Notes: generated by a model from the sequence alone, not told the origin. A DNA stretch of 64,000 bases from Candidatus Lustribacter telmatis (GCA_003164045.1 PLRU01000034.1:322827-386826); one strand, 5' to 3'. Numbered from the stretch's first letter, positions 10,086-19,152 are shown. Made by a program: numbers and translations.

Positions 10086-10104
10086 CTATACGTCAAGAGT
10101 ATAG
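10086..10104. promoter_or_regulatory. predicted LysR operator (CTATAC-N7-GTATAG)
   Basis: CTATACGTCAAGAGTATAG is a perfect 6-bp inverted repeat with a 7-nt spacer, containing ATAC-N7-GTAT, a classic LysR-box form (T-N11-A). It lies 12 nt upstream of the lysR start and 74 nt upstream of the divergent methyltransferase start; its right arm (TATAGA) could also act as a -10 for the rightward operon. Sequence is direct; regulator assignment is inferred from position. Confidence 0.6.
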
Positions 10105-10178
10105 AGCAGACGATTTTTCCATACGGTTGGGGATTACTTCCCGCGGGGACGCGCGGCGGCGGAAGGAATCTTCCCGGC

Positions 10179-10940
10179 ATGATTGACTCCCCTGTCAGTC
10201 CCGATCCCTGGTCGTACATCCAGGACTGGGACGTCGAGTATTTCGGCCCCGAGATCCGTGATGCGAACGAGCGCCGGCGTTGGGAAACGACCTTCGCGAT
10301 CGCCGGTGGCTTGCCGTACATCTGGCAGGTCGTCGCGCGCCCGATCAGCCACGTCGTCTACGGTCTTCTCGAGGCGAAGCGCGGCGATCGCGTGCTCATC
10401 ATCGGCGAAGGGGTCGGGCCGGCGAAATGGGCCGACGATCTGCGCGCAATGGTCGGCCCGTCCGGGGCGATCGACGTCGTCGAAATCATCCGCGACGGCC
10501 GCGATGCCGTGATGCAGAAGAAACGCGGCCGCAACGGCAAGCTCGGCTGCTGGCAGTGGACCTACGGAAAGGCTGCCGCGGAGAACTCGTACGATTGCAT
10601 TGGCATCCTCCAGTCGACGCAGCACTGCGACGATTGGCGCGAGACAGGCGCCGATCTCATTCGCGCGCTCAAGCCCGGCCGGCGCATCGTGTTCGCCGAG
10701 GCCGTGCTGGGCGGCGCGCTCTTTTGGCAGCGTATCAAAGCTGACGTGCACATGGCACAGTGGTACGCCAAGATGTTTCCGGCATCGCTCAACTTCGCCG
10801 AAGTCTCCAACTATTCGGGCGAAGAGCTGATGGACATGTGCGGCCCGATGCTCGAAGATCCGCAACATATGGAATGGCACGGTATTGAGATGTTCTGGGG
10901 CCGCAAACCACATGCCAATTCCGCAGAGGCAGCAGTATGA
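10179..10940 (+). CDS. SAM-dependent methyltransferase-like protein
   Basis: 253 aa; ATG at 10179 has GGAAGG 12 nt upstream. The N-terminus carries DPWSYIQDWDVEYFGPEI, then a Rossmann-type segment DRVLIIGEGVGPAKWADDL (about 70-88) followed by IDVVEI, as expected for a class I methyltransferase SAM site, and a middle [20 protein letters not shown]. The C-terminus holds NYSGEELMDMCGPML and IEMFWGRKP. Substrate unknown. The stop overlaps the start of a branched-chain-type binding protein (ATGA), so they form an operon. A second, damaged copy lies at 56056-56543, also in an operon with a periplasmic binding protein. Confidence 0.8.
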   Translation: MIDSPVSPDPWSYIQDWDVEYFGPEIRDANERRRWETTFAIAGGLPYIWQVVARPISHVVYGLLEAKRGDRVLIIGEGVGPAKWADDLRAMVGPSGAIDVVEIIRDGRDAVMQKKRGRNGKLGCWQWTYGKAAAENSYDCIGILQSTQHCDDWRETGADLIRALKPGRRIVFAEAVLGGALFWQRIKADVHMAQWYAKMFPASLNFAEVSNYSGEELMDMCGPMLEDPQHMEWHGIEMFWGRKPHANSAEAAV

Positions 10941-12109
10941 AACGCACCGCCCACGGCGTCATTCTCGCCGCACTCGCACTACTCGTTGCCGGCCCGGGCT
11001 TTGCTGCTGATACGACGCCGATCGAGATACCAGCGCTCTATCCGATGACCGGGCCGGCCGCCTTCATCGGCCAAGGCCAGAGCAAAACGCTCGAGATCAT
11101 CGAGCACATGGTAAACGCGAAGGGTGGCATCCAAGGTCATCCGATTCACTTCAGCATGCAGGACGACGCCGGAAATCCCGCGACCGCGGTCCAACTCGCC
11201 AACACGATCATCGCCAAGAAGCCCTCTCTTTTCCTCGGACCGGGGCTGACGGCAGAATGTGCCGCGGTCCTGCCGTTGGCGAAGAACGGCCCGGTCGACT
11301 ACTGCATGTCGCCGGGTATCGAACCTCCGGCTGGCAGCTACGTCTATTCGGCCGGCATGGCCGGCCCGGATTTGGCGAAGCTCTACGTGCGCTACTTCCA
11401 CCGCCGCGGCTGGAACCGCATCGCGCTCATCACCGCCAATGACGCGACCGGACAGCTCTTCGAGCGCTCCTTCAACGAAGCCATCGCGCTGCCGGAAAGC
11501 GCCGGCGTCGAAGCCAGCGACCGCGAGCACTTTAACCCGACCGATCTTAGCGTCGTCGCGCAGATGTCGCGCATCAAAAGTTCGAACGCGCAAGTGCTGA
11601 TCGCGTGGACGGCCGGCGCGGGCTTCGGTACAGTGCTGCATGGGATCCAGGACGCCGGCGTCACCCTGCCGGTTGGCGGCGGAGGCGCAAACATGACGTA
11701 TTCGCAGATGGAACAATTCAAAGACGTGTTGCCAAAGGAACTGTACTTCCCGTCGGTCAGTTCGCTCACTGCGAGCGGCGCAGGCCCGGGACCGATACGC
11801 GATGCGCAGCTGGTCTACCGGAAGGCATTTAAGGACGCCGGCCTTCGGCCCGACTTCCAGAACAATATCGCCTGGGATCCGGCGATGATCGTCGTCGCGG
11901 CGTATCGATCAGCCGGTCCGCAAGCAACCGCGGAGCAGCTGCAGGCGTTCATTCAACGCTTGCACAGTTGGGCGGGGATCAACGGCATCTACGATTTCCG
12001 CGACGGGAAACAGCGCGGCATCACGATCGGCGTCGGCGTCATCGCGCGTTGGGATGCAAAGACCGGCGATTTCGTCGCAGCCAGCAAACTCGGCGGCAAC
12101 CCGCTCTAG
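10937..12109 (+). CDS. periplasmic binding protein of the branched-chain amino acid ABC family
   Basis: 390 aa, signal peptide MKRTAHGVILAALALLVAGPGFAA. The mature part is a type I periplasmic fold of the Leu/Ile/Val-binding class: IEIPALYPMTGPAAFIGQGQ at the N-lobe, GIQGHPIHFSMQDDAGNPAT, and a hinge region near RGWNRIALITANDATG. Such proteins deliver amino acids, aromatic acids or amides to LivHMGF-type permeases, but no permease or ATPase gene is adjacent. It is co-translated with the upstream methyltransferase and resembles the protein at 52076-53266. The ligand cannot be assigned. Confidence 0.88.
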   Translation: MKRTAHGVILAALALLVAGPGFAADTTPIEIPALYPMTGPAAFIGQGQSKTLEIIEHMVNAKGGIQGHPIHFSMQDDAGNPATAVQLANTIIAKKPSLFLGPGLTAECAAVLPLAKNGPVDYCMSPGIEPPAGSYVYSAGMAGPDLAKLYVRYFHRRGWNRIALITANDATGQLFERSFNEAIALPESAGVEASDREHFNPTDLSVVAQMSRIKSSNAQVLIAWTAGAGFGTVLHGIQDAGVTLPVGGGGANMTYSQMEQFKDVLPKELYFPSVSSLTASGAGPGPIRDAQLVYRKAFKDAGLRPDFQNNIAWDPAMIVVAAYRSAGPQATAEQLQAFIQRLHSWAGINGIYDFRDGKQRGITIGVGVIARWDAKTGDFVAASKLGGNPL

Positions 12110-12126
12110 GCCCGTGATGAGCTGCA

Positions 12127-12185
12127 CATGTGGCCCGTTTAGAGCCCAGGAAACGCGCGCCTGCACCATAATCCCCTCGCGATGC
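12127..12185. repeat. 58-bp repeat, copy 2 (upstream of NMT1-type binding protein)
   Basis: Near-identical to 9046-9103, in the same + strand orientation. Here it ends at the real start codon of the binding-protein gene (ATG 12182) and its CATAAT at 12167-12172 sits 9 nt before that ATG, a plausible -10 box. At the left end it begins CATG, which in copy 1 is the start codon of the ybhB-like gene on the other strand; no such gene remains here. Confidence 0.75.
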
Positions 12186-13129
12186 AGCGCACCGCTTTTC
12201 TCACATCGCTTGCCGCAGCCTCGCTCGCCGCGCCGGCAACCGCGCAAACGGGACGCACTGCGCTGCGCATCGGATTGATTCCGAGCGACTTTTCCGGTCA
12301 GGCCTATTTTGCCAAAGAACTCGGCTATTTCGAGAGCGCCGGGCTCGATGTCGAACTCAATCCAATCGGCAACGGTGCGGCAATTCAGGCAGCGCTCGTT
12401 TCCGGCGCACTCGACATCGGCTACTCCAACGTCCTCGCGATGGCCGCGGCGCGTTCCCGCGGCGTGCCGTTTCAGTTCGTGATCGGCTCGAACTACTACC
12501 GGCGCGACGAAGCGACGGTCGGCGCGATCGGCGTTGCGCGCGCCTCGACGATTCAAGTTGCGAGGGACCTCGAGGGCAAGACGATCGCCGTGAGCGGCAT
12601 CAACGAAATTGCGTGGCTGGCCGCGCGGCGCTGGATGGATACGAACGGCGCCGATTCGAGCAAAGCGCGCTTCGTCGAACTGCCGTTCCCGGCGATGGCG
12701 GCGGCGGTGGCTGCCGGACGCGTCGATGCCGCTTCGTTAAATCTCGCCCTCGCGCCGACGGCCGGAATGCCCGGCGATCCGCTGCGCCTCATCGGTTACA
12801 GCTACGATGCCATCGCGCCGCGCTGGGTGATCTCGGCGTGGTGCGCCACTCCTGACTGGATCGCGAAGCATCCCGTCGAATTGGGCCACTTCGTTGCAGC
12901 GATGCAACAGGCGACGACCTGGGCGAACGCGCATCGCAGCGACGCGACCGCCATTCTCGCAAAATATCTCAATCGCTCCGCCGCGTCGATCGAAGCGCTG
13001 CCGCGGCCGACGTTCGAGACCCGCATCACGCCGGCGTTGCTTCAACCGGCGATCGATCAGGCCGCCCGTTACGGCGTTACTCCGTCGAGCTTTCCAGCCG
13101 GTGAGCTGATCGCGGCATCCGCGCGCTAA
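12182..13129 (+). CDS. NMT1/NitT-TauT-type periplasmic substrate-binding protein
   Basis: 315 aa with signal peptide (MQRTAFLTSLAAASLAAPATA). The mature protein has the NMT1/SsuA-like type II periplasmic fold: LRIGLIPSDFSGQAYFAKEL, GYFESAGLDVELNPIGNG, ALVSGALDIGYSNVLAMAAA, DLEGKTIAVSGIN. Relatives bind sulfonates, nitrate, pyrimidine precursors or aromatic acids. No transporter permease or ATPase is next to it. It is one of five such proteins in this window. The leader is probably only a few nucleotides long, because the CATAAT box is 9 nt before ATG. Confidence 0.87.
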   Translation: MQRTAFLTSLAAASLAAPATAQTGRTALRIGLIPSDFSGQAYFAKELGYFESAGLDVELNPIGNGAAIQAALVSGALDIGYSNVLAMAAARSRGVPFQFVIGSNYYRRDEATVGAIGVARASTIQVARDLEGKTIAVSGINEIAWLAARRWMDTNGADSSKARFVELPFPAMAAAVAAGRVDAASLNLALAPTAGMPGDPLRLIGYSYDAIAPRWVISAWCATPDWIAKHPVELGHFVAAMQQATTWANAHRSDATAILAKYLNRSAASIEALPRPTFETRITPALLQPAIDQAARYGVTPSSFPAGELIAASAR

Positions 13130-13132
13130 CGC

Positions 13133-13513
13133 CTAACGGCCCCACTTCAGGCTAAACGCGCCCGCGGCATTTCTGCGCACTGTCGTCTCCGAGCTGCCGA
13201 CCATGCCGAGACCGCCCTTCTCGATGATATCGAGATCCGTTATCCGGCCGCCGCTGCACTCGGCGGTCGCGCGGGGCTCCGCTCGAACTTTGATTTCGTG
13301 TTCCTGTTCGATGGTGAACCGCGTATGCTCGCGAGGCTTCACAAACGCCGCGGCTTTGTTCGTCCAGCCCGATCGAATGATACTCGAAACGTCGAGCGTC
13401 ATCCAAACGCACACGTTTGTTTCGTTGTAGATATCGTGCGTGGTATAGCTCTTCGCGCTCGCGGGCAGCGCCGGGATCATCAACAGTGCGACGAGAACGA
13501 TGATGAACTTCAT
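13133..13513 (-). CDS. small secreted protein of unknown function
   Basis: 126 aa with signal peptide MKFIIVLVALLMIPALPASA; the mature part (about 106 aa) has two Cys (NVCVWM and ATAECSGG) that could form a disulfide, and is beta-rich. I do not recognise a family. Its ATG directly abuts the divergent monooxygenase ATG (CATATG at 13511-13516), and a TAAGAT box lies 6 nt upstream on its strand, so the transcript is probably leaderless. Confidence 0.65.
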   Translation of the reverse strand: MKFIIVLVALLMIPALPASAKSYTTHDIYNETNVCVWMTLDVSSIIRSGWTNKAAAFVKPREHTRFTIEQEHEIKVRAEPRATAECSGGRITDLDIIEKGGLGMVGSSETTVRRNAAGAFSLKWGR

Positions 13514-14719
13514 ATGGGTATCTTACCATACGCCGATCGCGTGCTTGTCTCCGGCGCCGGACCGGTCGGGCTCACGATCGCGCTCGGCTTGGCGCGCCGA
13601 GGAATACCCGTCGTCGTGGTCGAGCAAGAACCGGCGCTCACGATCGATCCGCGCGCCGGCACGTTTCATCCACCGACGCTCGAAATGCTCGAACCTTACG
13701 GCATCGCGCAACAGATGGTCGCGGCGGGCATTCCCGTCCGGACCTGGCAGATTCGCGACCGGCGTAGCAGCGCCGTCGCCGAGTTCGATCTCGGCCTCCT
13801 CGCCGACCTCACGCCATATCCGTATCGGCTGCACTTCGAACAGTTCAAGTTAACGCCGCTCTTGCTTGCGGCACTAGAACGCGAGCCCAACGCCGAAGTT
13901 CGCTTCAGTACGCGCTTCGTCAAGGCCGAGCAAGACGATGCGGGCGTTCGAGCGACCGTCGAACGTGATGGTAAGAGCGAGACGATCGACTGCCGCTGGC
14001 TCATCGGCGCCGATGGCGGACGCAGCGGAGTACGGCGAGCCGGCACCTTCAACTTCGAAGGCTTTACCTGGCCCGAACTCTTTATCGTCTTGAGCACCGC
14101 GTACGATTTTGCAGCGCACGGTTTTGCGATGAACTCCTACCTCGCCGACCCCGAACAGTGGATCGCGATTTTCAAGATGCCGGGAAACGGGCCGCCCGGC
14201 GTGTGGCGCCTGTCGTTTCCCATGGATGCGGCAACGTCCGAAGAAACGGCGCTCGCTCCGGAAACGGCCCAAGCCCTATTGCAAGGTTTCATCAGCCGTC
14301 CGGAACCGTATGCGATCGAACATCGGAACGTGTACCGTTTGCACCAACGCGTCGCCACCGACTTCCGCAATGGCCGCACAATCCTCGCCGGCGATGCGGC
14401 GCATCTGAACAATCCGGTCGGCGCGTTCGGCCTGAACAGCGGCATCCACGACGCGATCGCGCTGATCGACGCCCTCGATGACGTGTGGCACGATCGCGCC
14501 GGCATCGAGGCGCTCGACCGTTACGGCGCGCAACGGCGCACGGCAGCCATCGACCACGTGCAAGCAAATTCGATTCGCAACAAGCGCCAACTCGAGGAGA
14601 AAGATCCGGACGTGCGCCGCCGGAACTTCGAACATCTGCAGCACGTTGCCGCAACACCCGAGCTCGCGCGTGACTTTCTGCTCAACTCTTCGATGATCGC
14701 AAGCGTGCGCCGCCCTTAG
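13514..14719 (+). CDS. FAD-dependent aromatic hydroxylase-type monooxygenase (class A)
   Basis: 401 aa. The three FAD/NAD(P)H fingerprints of the PHBH-like family are visible: GxGxxG in VLVSGAGPVGLTIALGLARR (about residues 10-29), the DG motif in LIGADGGRSGVRRA (about 163-176) and the GD motif in TILAGDAAHLNNPVGAFGLN (about 290-310). Such enzymes hydroxylate phenolic or heteroaromatic rings with NAD(P)H and O2. The start cannot lie further downstream without losing the Rossmann motif. It is followed convergently by an MFS gene 15 bp away. Substrate unknown. Confidence 0.88.
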   Translation: MGILPYADRVLVSGAGPVGLTIALGLARRGIPVVVVEQEPALTIDPRAGTFHPPTLEMLEPYGIAQQMVAAGIPVRTWQIRDRRSSAVAEFDLGLLADLTPYPYRLHFEQFKLTPLLLAALEREPNAEVRFSTRFVKAEQDDAGVRATVERDGKSETIDCRWLIGADGGRSGVRRAGTFNFEGFTWPELFIVLSTAYDFAAHGFAMNSYLADPEQWIAIFKMPGNGPPGVWRLSFPMDAATSEETALAPETAQALLQGFISRPEPYAIEHRNVYRLHQRVATDFRNGRTILAGDAAHLNNPVGAFGLNSGIHDAIALIDALDDVWHDRAGIEALDRYGAQRRTAAIDHVQANSIRNKRQLEEKDPDVRRRNFEHLQHVAATPELARDFLLNSSMIASVRRP

Positions 14720-14734
14720 GGGATTGTTCGATGC

Positions 14735-15982
14735 CTACCCGTCTGCACTGCTATCGAGGCGATTGCTGGTTCGCAGGGCAGGGAAGGCGAGAGCCCACGT
14801 GACGACGACGCCGAGCGTGGCGACCCCGCCGAGTGCGACGCCGAGCACCGGGCCGAGCAATTGCGCGGCCGTTCCGGATTCGAACGATCCGAGTTGACTC
14901 GACGCACCGACGAAAACGCTTTCGATCGAGGTCACGCGACCGCGCATTGCGTCCGGCGTGTTGAGCTGGACGAGACCGCGGCGAATAACGACGCTGACCA
15001 TGTCGAACGCTCCCGCAGCAGCAAGCGCTGCGATCGATAGCCACAGGTTGCGTGAATACGCGAACACGATCATCGCGACGCCATAACAGGCAACCGCCGT
15101 GAGCATCGTGCGGCCGACACGACTGTTGGGTGTCCAGCGCGAAAGCACGATCGCCATCACCGAGGCGCCGAGTCCGCCGGCGCTGCGCAACATACCGAAC
15201 GCGACCGCGCCGAGATGAAGGATCTGATCGGCGTATACCGGCAAGAGCGCCGTCGCGCCGCCGAACAGTACGGCGAATAAATCGAGCGAGATCGCACCGA
15301 GCACGATCGGCCGCGAACGGATAAACCGCACGCCGTCGAGCGCCGAGCCCGCACTGATACCGGTACCTTTCGCGCGCACGATCGCGCGGACGCGCAGCAA
15401 CGAGAAGCCGGCCACCGAGCCTATCGTCATCAGGCCCGCCACGACGAAGGCCGCGACATCCGATACCGACACGAGCGCGCCGGCAAGCGCAGGTGCGGCG
15501 ATCACCACGATCTCGCGCGCGGATGCGTAGCGTGCTTGCACGCGCATGTACGCGGCGGTCTCGACGATGTTCACGAGGATCGTCCGTTCGGCCGGGGACC
15601 CGAACGCACGCGCGATGCCCTGGCAGAACAGCACGCCGAGCATCAGCGCGAGGTTCTGCACGTGCGCGTATGCCAGCGCCGCTAACGCGAATGCACAGAC
15701 GGCCACGCCGCTTGCGGCGATGACGACGATGCGCTTGCGGTCGAACCGGTCGACCGCGTGGCCCGCAACGAAAACGAGCAAGAGCGAGGGCACGAACAGC
15801 ACGAGACCGACGAGACCCAGATCAAACGGACGGTGATGAATTCCATACACCGTCCAGCCGACCGCGACGGCGAGGACCTGCGATGCGCCCTCGCTCGTCA
15901 GAAACGCGAAGAAATAGGTGGCGACGTTGCGCCGGTTCGAGGACGTGTTAGTTGCCGGCGAGCGGTCCGGCTTTCGAGCCAA
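14735..15982 (-). CDS. MFS transporter, EntS/MFS_3-like exporter
   Basis: 415-aa polytopic inner-membrane protein. The loop motif GHAVDRFDRKRIVVIAASG matches the conserved cytoplasmic loop 2-3 of MFS carriers, and the overall form is like the MFS_3/enterobactin-exporter group. The only start codon before the first membrane helix is TTG at 15982, which overlaps the end of the multicopper oxidase gene by 35 bp; the two are probably co-transcribed. Role in efflux of a small molecule is inferred from family. Confidence 0.82.
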   Translation of the reverse strand: MARKPDRSPATNTSSNRRNVATYFFAFLTSEGASQVLAVAVGWTVYGIHHRPFDLGLVGLVLFVPSLLLVFVAGHAVDRFDRKRIVVIAASGVAVCAFALAALAYAHVQNLALMLGVLFCQGIARAFGSPAERTILVNIVETAAYMRVQARYASAREIVVIAAPALAGALVSVSDVAAFVVAGLMTIGSVAGFSLLRVRAIVRAKGTGISAGSALDGVRFIRSRPIVLGAISLDLFAVLFGGATALLPVYADQILHLGAVAFGMLRSAGGLGASVMAIVLSRWTPNSRVGRTMLTAVACYGVAMIVFAYSRNLWLSIAALAAAGAFDMVSVVIRRGLVQLNTPDAMRGRVTSIESVFVGASSQLGSFESGTAAQLLGPVLGVALGGVATLGVVVTWALAFPALRTSNRLDSSADG

Positions 15983-18900
15983 GCGCCGAACTTACGACGT
16001 CGAGCCGCTTGGGGGTGAGCGTCGTTGCTTTTGCATTCGCTTTGACCAGGTCATACTTGACGACGTGAGCCGCACCGCCGCCCGGCAGAGCTCCGCTTAC
16101 CAACAAGTCAGCACCCATCGTCGTCGCCGTCGTCCCGACGTGCACGCTGCTCCCCGCACCGAACGGGCTGAAGTTCGCCACTTGGGTGAAGATGATATCG
16201 CGGTCGTGCATTTCCGGATTCATTAAATACAGCATCGGCGCACCTTGCAGTGCGTTCCCGCTGGTGTAGACCTTCACGGCGCCGCCGGCGAGCTGCCCCG
16301 CGACGATGCTCTGCGCGCCGCCTTGCGAGCCGGCGATCCAGCCCACACCGAGCGAGATGCCGCCGGTATAGGCGCTGCCGAACGGCGCGAACGTTGCGGT
16401 TCGCGTGGGTTGCGCGGCGCCGGCGTCACCATCGCCGATGTGCGACATCAGCGAAAAGCGGAGGACCTCGAGCAACGATTCCGGGCCCGCACCGGGCGAC
16501 GTGACGATGCTGTAGCGTCCCGACATCAGATCGACGACGCCAGTGGCCACGCTCACGCCGCTGCGATCGTTCCGATACGGGGTGAAGCTCGAGAATACGG
16601 CCGGTGCCGTTCCGATGGCCGGAAGGTCGGTGCTATAGACGTTCACGCGGTCCGTGATGCCTTTGCCCGAACCGACGATGATGTTGTCGTGCGTGGTGCC
16701 GTCGATTTGCGCGGAGGCAACCGAGACACCGCCGCGCGCGTTCGCGGCGAAAGCCGTGAAGCGCGCCGCGACGTTATGGAAGGGCCGCACGCCCGGAGCA
16801 CCCGAACCGGAATACACGACGACATCGGGACGCGCACCCGCACCGGCGCCGACAACCAAGTCGAGGACGCCGCGACCTTCAACGTCGCCCATCGCGACGC
16901 TCGGCGTGCCTTCAAAGCCGGGGAACGGCGTGACCGTCGCGATCAGACGATCGCCGCTGCCGTCGTAGACCTTCACCGTGGCCGCGTGTCCCGGCAAACC
17001 CGGAACGGCGACGGCGTAGCTCGAGACCGCCGGGATGACGTTGATCAGCGCCATCAAGCCGTTGTCTTCGTGGTTGAGCCGGTGGCAATGCAGCACGTAG
17101 AGCCCGATGAAGTCGAGGAACTTCGTACGCATCGACAGGCTGCCGGGCGTAACGACCGCTTCGTGCGCACCCATGGTCGGCGCCGGCACGTTGACGTTAT
17201 CGGCACCCCACATTTGCGGACCCGACGTAAGACCGGTCGTCGGATCGTGGTAATGCGTGACTTGAAAATCGTTGACGTGCACGTGAATCGGATGCTCGTC
17301 GTTGTTTTCGTTGACGAACTTCCATTCTTCAACCGATCCAAGGCGCGGCTGAATCAAGGGGATGTTCGGAAACGCTTGCCCGTCGAACGCGTAGACGAAC
17401 GCTTTGGGATCGTTCGGATTCGCCTTATCGTTGAGGAAGCCACCGTTGATGAGCAGCGTGCGCGTTACATCCGGCGTCACCTTCGAGACGTCGTGGAACG
17501 ACGTATACGCGTGCAGCGCTTGGCCCTCAACGAATGCGGTCGTCTCACCTTGGCCTTCATCCGGAACGGCGCGCGCCAGCACTTGCGTCGGAAAAATGAA
17601 AAACCCGTCGGCATAGCTGATCGCCGACGGCAGGACGCTGATGTTGCCGAGCACCGCGGGCGTCTTGCGCGTGCCGCTGTTCGTGTAGAGCACACCCGGC
17701 GCGGTCTTCGTCTTACCGCCGCGCCCGAGCGCCGGCATGCTGAGCACAAGATCGCCGGTCGCCGGCATCGTCACGGCGATCGCATAGCGCGTCGCCGGGG
17801 AGATGAGCAGCTCCGTGCCGTTCCGCTCGAGCGGATAGTGGACGTTCGGGTACGGGTTGCCGTCCTGTCCGACGATTGCGATCTTCGGATGGCGGCCGGT
17901 CGCCGTTTCAGTTAGCTGCACGTTTTCATAGGCGAAGTCGGTGATGTTTTCCAGCACCCAGATCTCGGTCTGACCCGGTTTGACCTTGAGCACCGGCTGG
18001 AATTGACCGTTGACCGTGTACTGCACGTCGCGTTTGTAATCGGGCAGCGCCGGATCCATCGGCACGCTATCGCTCGCACGGCCGTCGGCGGGAGTGAAGC
18101 GCTGCAGGTTGCTCGGCACGAACTGCAGCAGGCCGCGGTTGTTTTCGATCGCGAGCGGGCCCGCATACCAAACGGTGAACGACTTGCTGCCCTTCTTCGC
18201 TTGGGTGAAGTTCACCGGAGCGAGCGAGGGCTGGTAGGTGCCGTCGGCCAGTTGCGTCCCCGTGGGCGCCTTCAGCGTGCTGACGTATTGCGGCCAATTC
18301 GGGTTGATCATCTGCGCCATACCGTCTGCCCGGTCGAACACGTCGTTGTACTGCAAGATGAAGTTCCGGATCGGCACGTGCTTCGCGGTCACGACCGGGA
18401 GGTTGCCATCGACGCGGCCGATCGCGAGTAAGCCCGCCAAACCGTAGTACGTCTGCGACGCAGTGACGGTGTGGAGATGGCTGTGGTACCAATACGCGCC
18501 TTGCGGCATGGAGGTCGGTACGTGATAGACATACGTATTGGACATGCCGGGCTCGATGTCGAGCAGCACGTTGTCGGCGTTGCCCTTGGGGCTTACGTGC
18601 ACGCCGTGCACGTGCAAGTTAATCGGCGAGGATTTCATCGGCGCGGGATAGATCGGGATCGCCTGACCTTTGGGCGTGTACGCCGGGTTGTAGTAATCGC
18701 CGATCGTCAGGCCGCTCAAACCGTTGTTGAAGTGGACGATCAGCGTTTGTCCCGGGTACACTTGGAGCGTCGGTGCCGGATAGATGTTGTCGCCGGACAT
18801 GTTGCCGTCAGATGCCGTTCCGCGCTCGACCGTGTAACCGAAGACGAGCATGTTCTTCACGGATGCCGCAACGGTGTCGAGTTGGGCGTGACCCTGGTGC

Positions 18901-19091
18901 GCGGTAAGCGTTACTTCAAGCGTGCCATCTTTCGTCGCGAGGACGACCGGCTCGGCGAACGCCGGACGCACGCTGAGATCGCGCGCAGCGGGCATATCTT
19001 GCGCCCCGCCACGGGACGTCACCGAACCGGCCGTGAGCACAAGCGCGCACGCAGCGACACCGGCAGCAAAAGACCGCGGAATCCGTACCAT
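15948..19091 (-). CDS. large periplasmic multicopper oxidase fused to FG-GAP-like repeats
   Basis: 1047 aa from ATG 19091, which gives signal peptide MVRIPRSFAAGVAACALVLT; an upstream in-frame start would only add a non-signal stretch. All four copper motifs are present: LHVHGVH (about 159), YWYHSHLHT (about 203), EHPIHVHVND (about 600) and LHCHRLNHEDNGLM (about 670). In the last motif Leu replaces the Met that is the axial ligand in CueO-type enzymes. Beyond about residue 700 lie four to six repeats of 45-60 aa (for example GTPSVAMGDVEGRGVLDLVV, VSVASAQIDGTTHDNIIVGS) that look like VCBS/FG-GAP beta-propeller blades. Expected activity: O2-dependent oxidation of metals or phenolics. It is divergent from the ABM protein gene. 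Confidence 0.88.
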   Translation of the reverse strand: MVRIPRSFAAGVAACALVLTAGSVTSRGGAQDMPAARDLSVRPAFAEPVVLATKDGTLEVTLTAHQGHAQLDTVAASVKNMLVFGYTVERGTASDGNMSGDNIYPAPTLQVYPGQTLIVHFNNGLSGLTIGDYYNPAYTPKGQAIPIYPAPMKSSPINLHVHGVHVSPKGNADNVLLDIEPGMSNTYVYHVPTSMPQGAYWYHSHLHTVTASQTYYGLAGLLAIGRVDGNLPVVTAKHVPIRNFILQYNDVFDRADGMAQMINPNWPQYVSTLKAPTGTQLADGTYQPSLAPVNFTQAKKGSKSFTVWYAGPLAIENNRGLLQFVPSNLQRFTPADGRASDSVPMDPALPDYKRDVQYTVNGQFQPVLKVKPGQTEIWVLENITDFAYENVQLTETATGRHPKIAIVGQDGNPYPNVHYPLERNGTELLISPATRYAIAVTMPATGDLVLSMPALGRGGKTKTAPGVLYTNSGTRKTPAVLGNISVLPSAISYADGFFIFPTQVLARAVPDEGQGETTAFVEGQALHAYTSFHDVSKVTPDVTRTLLINGGFLNDKANPNDPKAFVYAFDGQAFPNIPLIQPRLGSVEEWKFVNENNDEHPIHVHVNDFQVTHYHDPTTGLTSGPQMWGADNVNVPAPTMGAHEAVVTPGSLSMRTKFLDFIGLYVLHCHRLNHEDNGLMALINVIPAVSSYAVAVPGLPGHAATVKVYDGSGDRLIATVTPFPGFEGTPSVAMGDVEGRGVLDLVVGAGAGARPDVVVYSGSGAPGVRPFHNVAARFTAFAANARGGVSVASAQIDGTTHDNIIVGSGKGITDRVNVYSTDLPAIGTAPAVFSSFTPYRNDRSGVSVATGVVDLMSGRYSIVTSPGAGPESLLEVLRFSLMSHIGDGDAGAAQPTRTATFAPFGSAYTGGISLGVGWIAGSQGGAQSIVAGQLAGGAVKVYTSGNALQGAPMLYLMNPEMHDRDIIFTQVANFSPFGAGSSVHVGTTATTMGADLLVSGALPGGGAAHVVKYDLVKANAKATTLTPKRLDVVSSALGSKAGPLAGN

Positions 19092-19152
19092 GCCGGACCG
19101 TTGCCCGACCGTACAAAGGGGGCCTTCAACCACCAAGCGGAAAAATGGGGGC

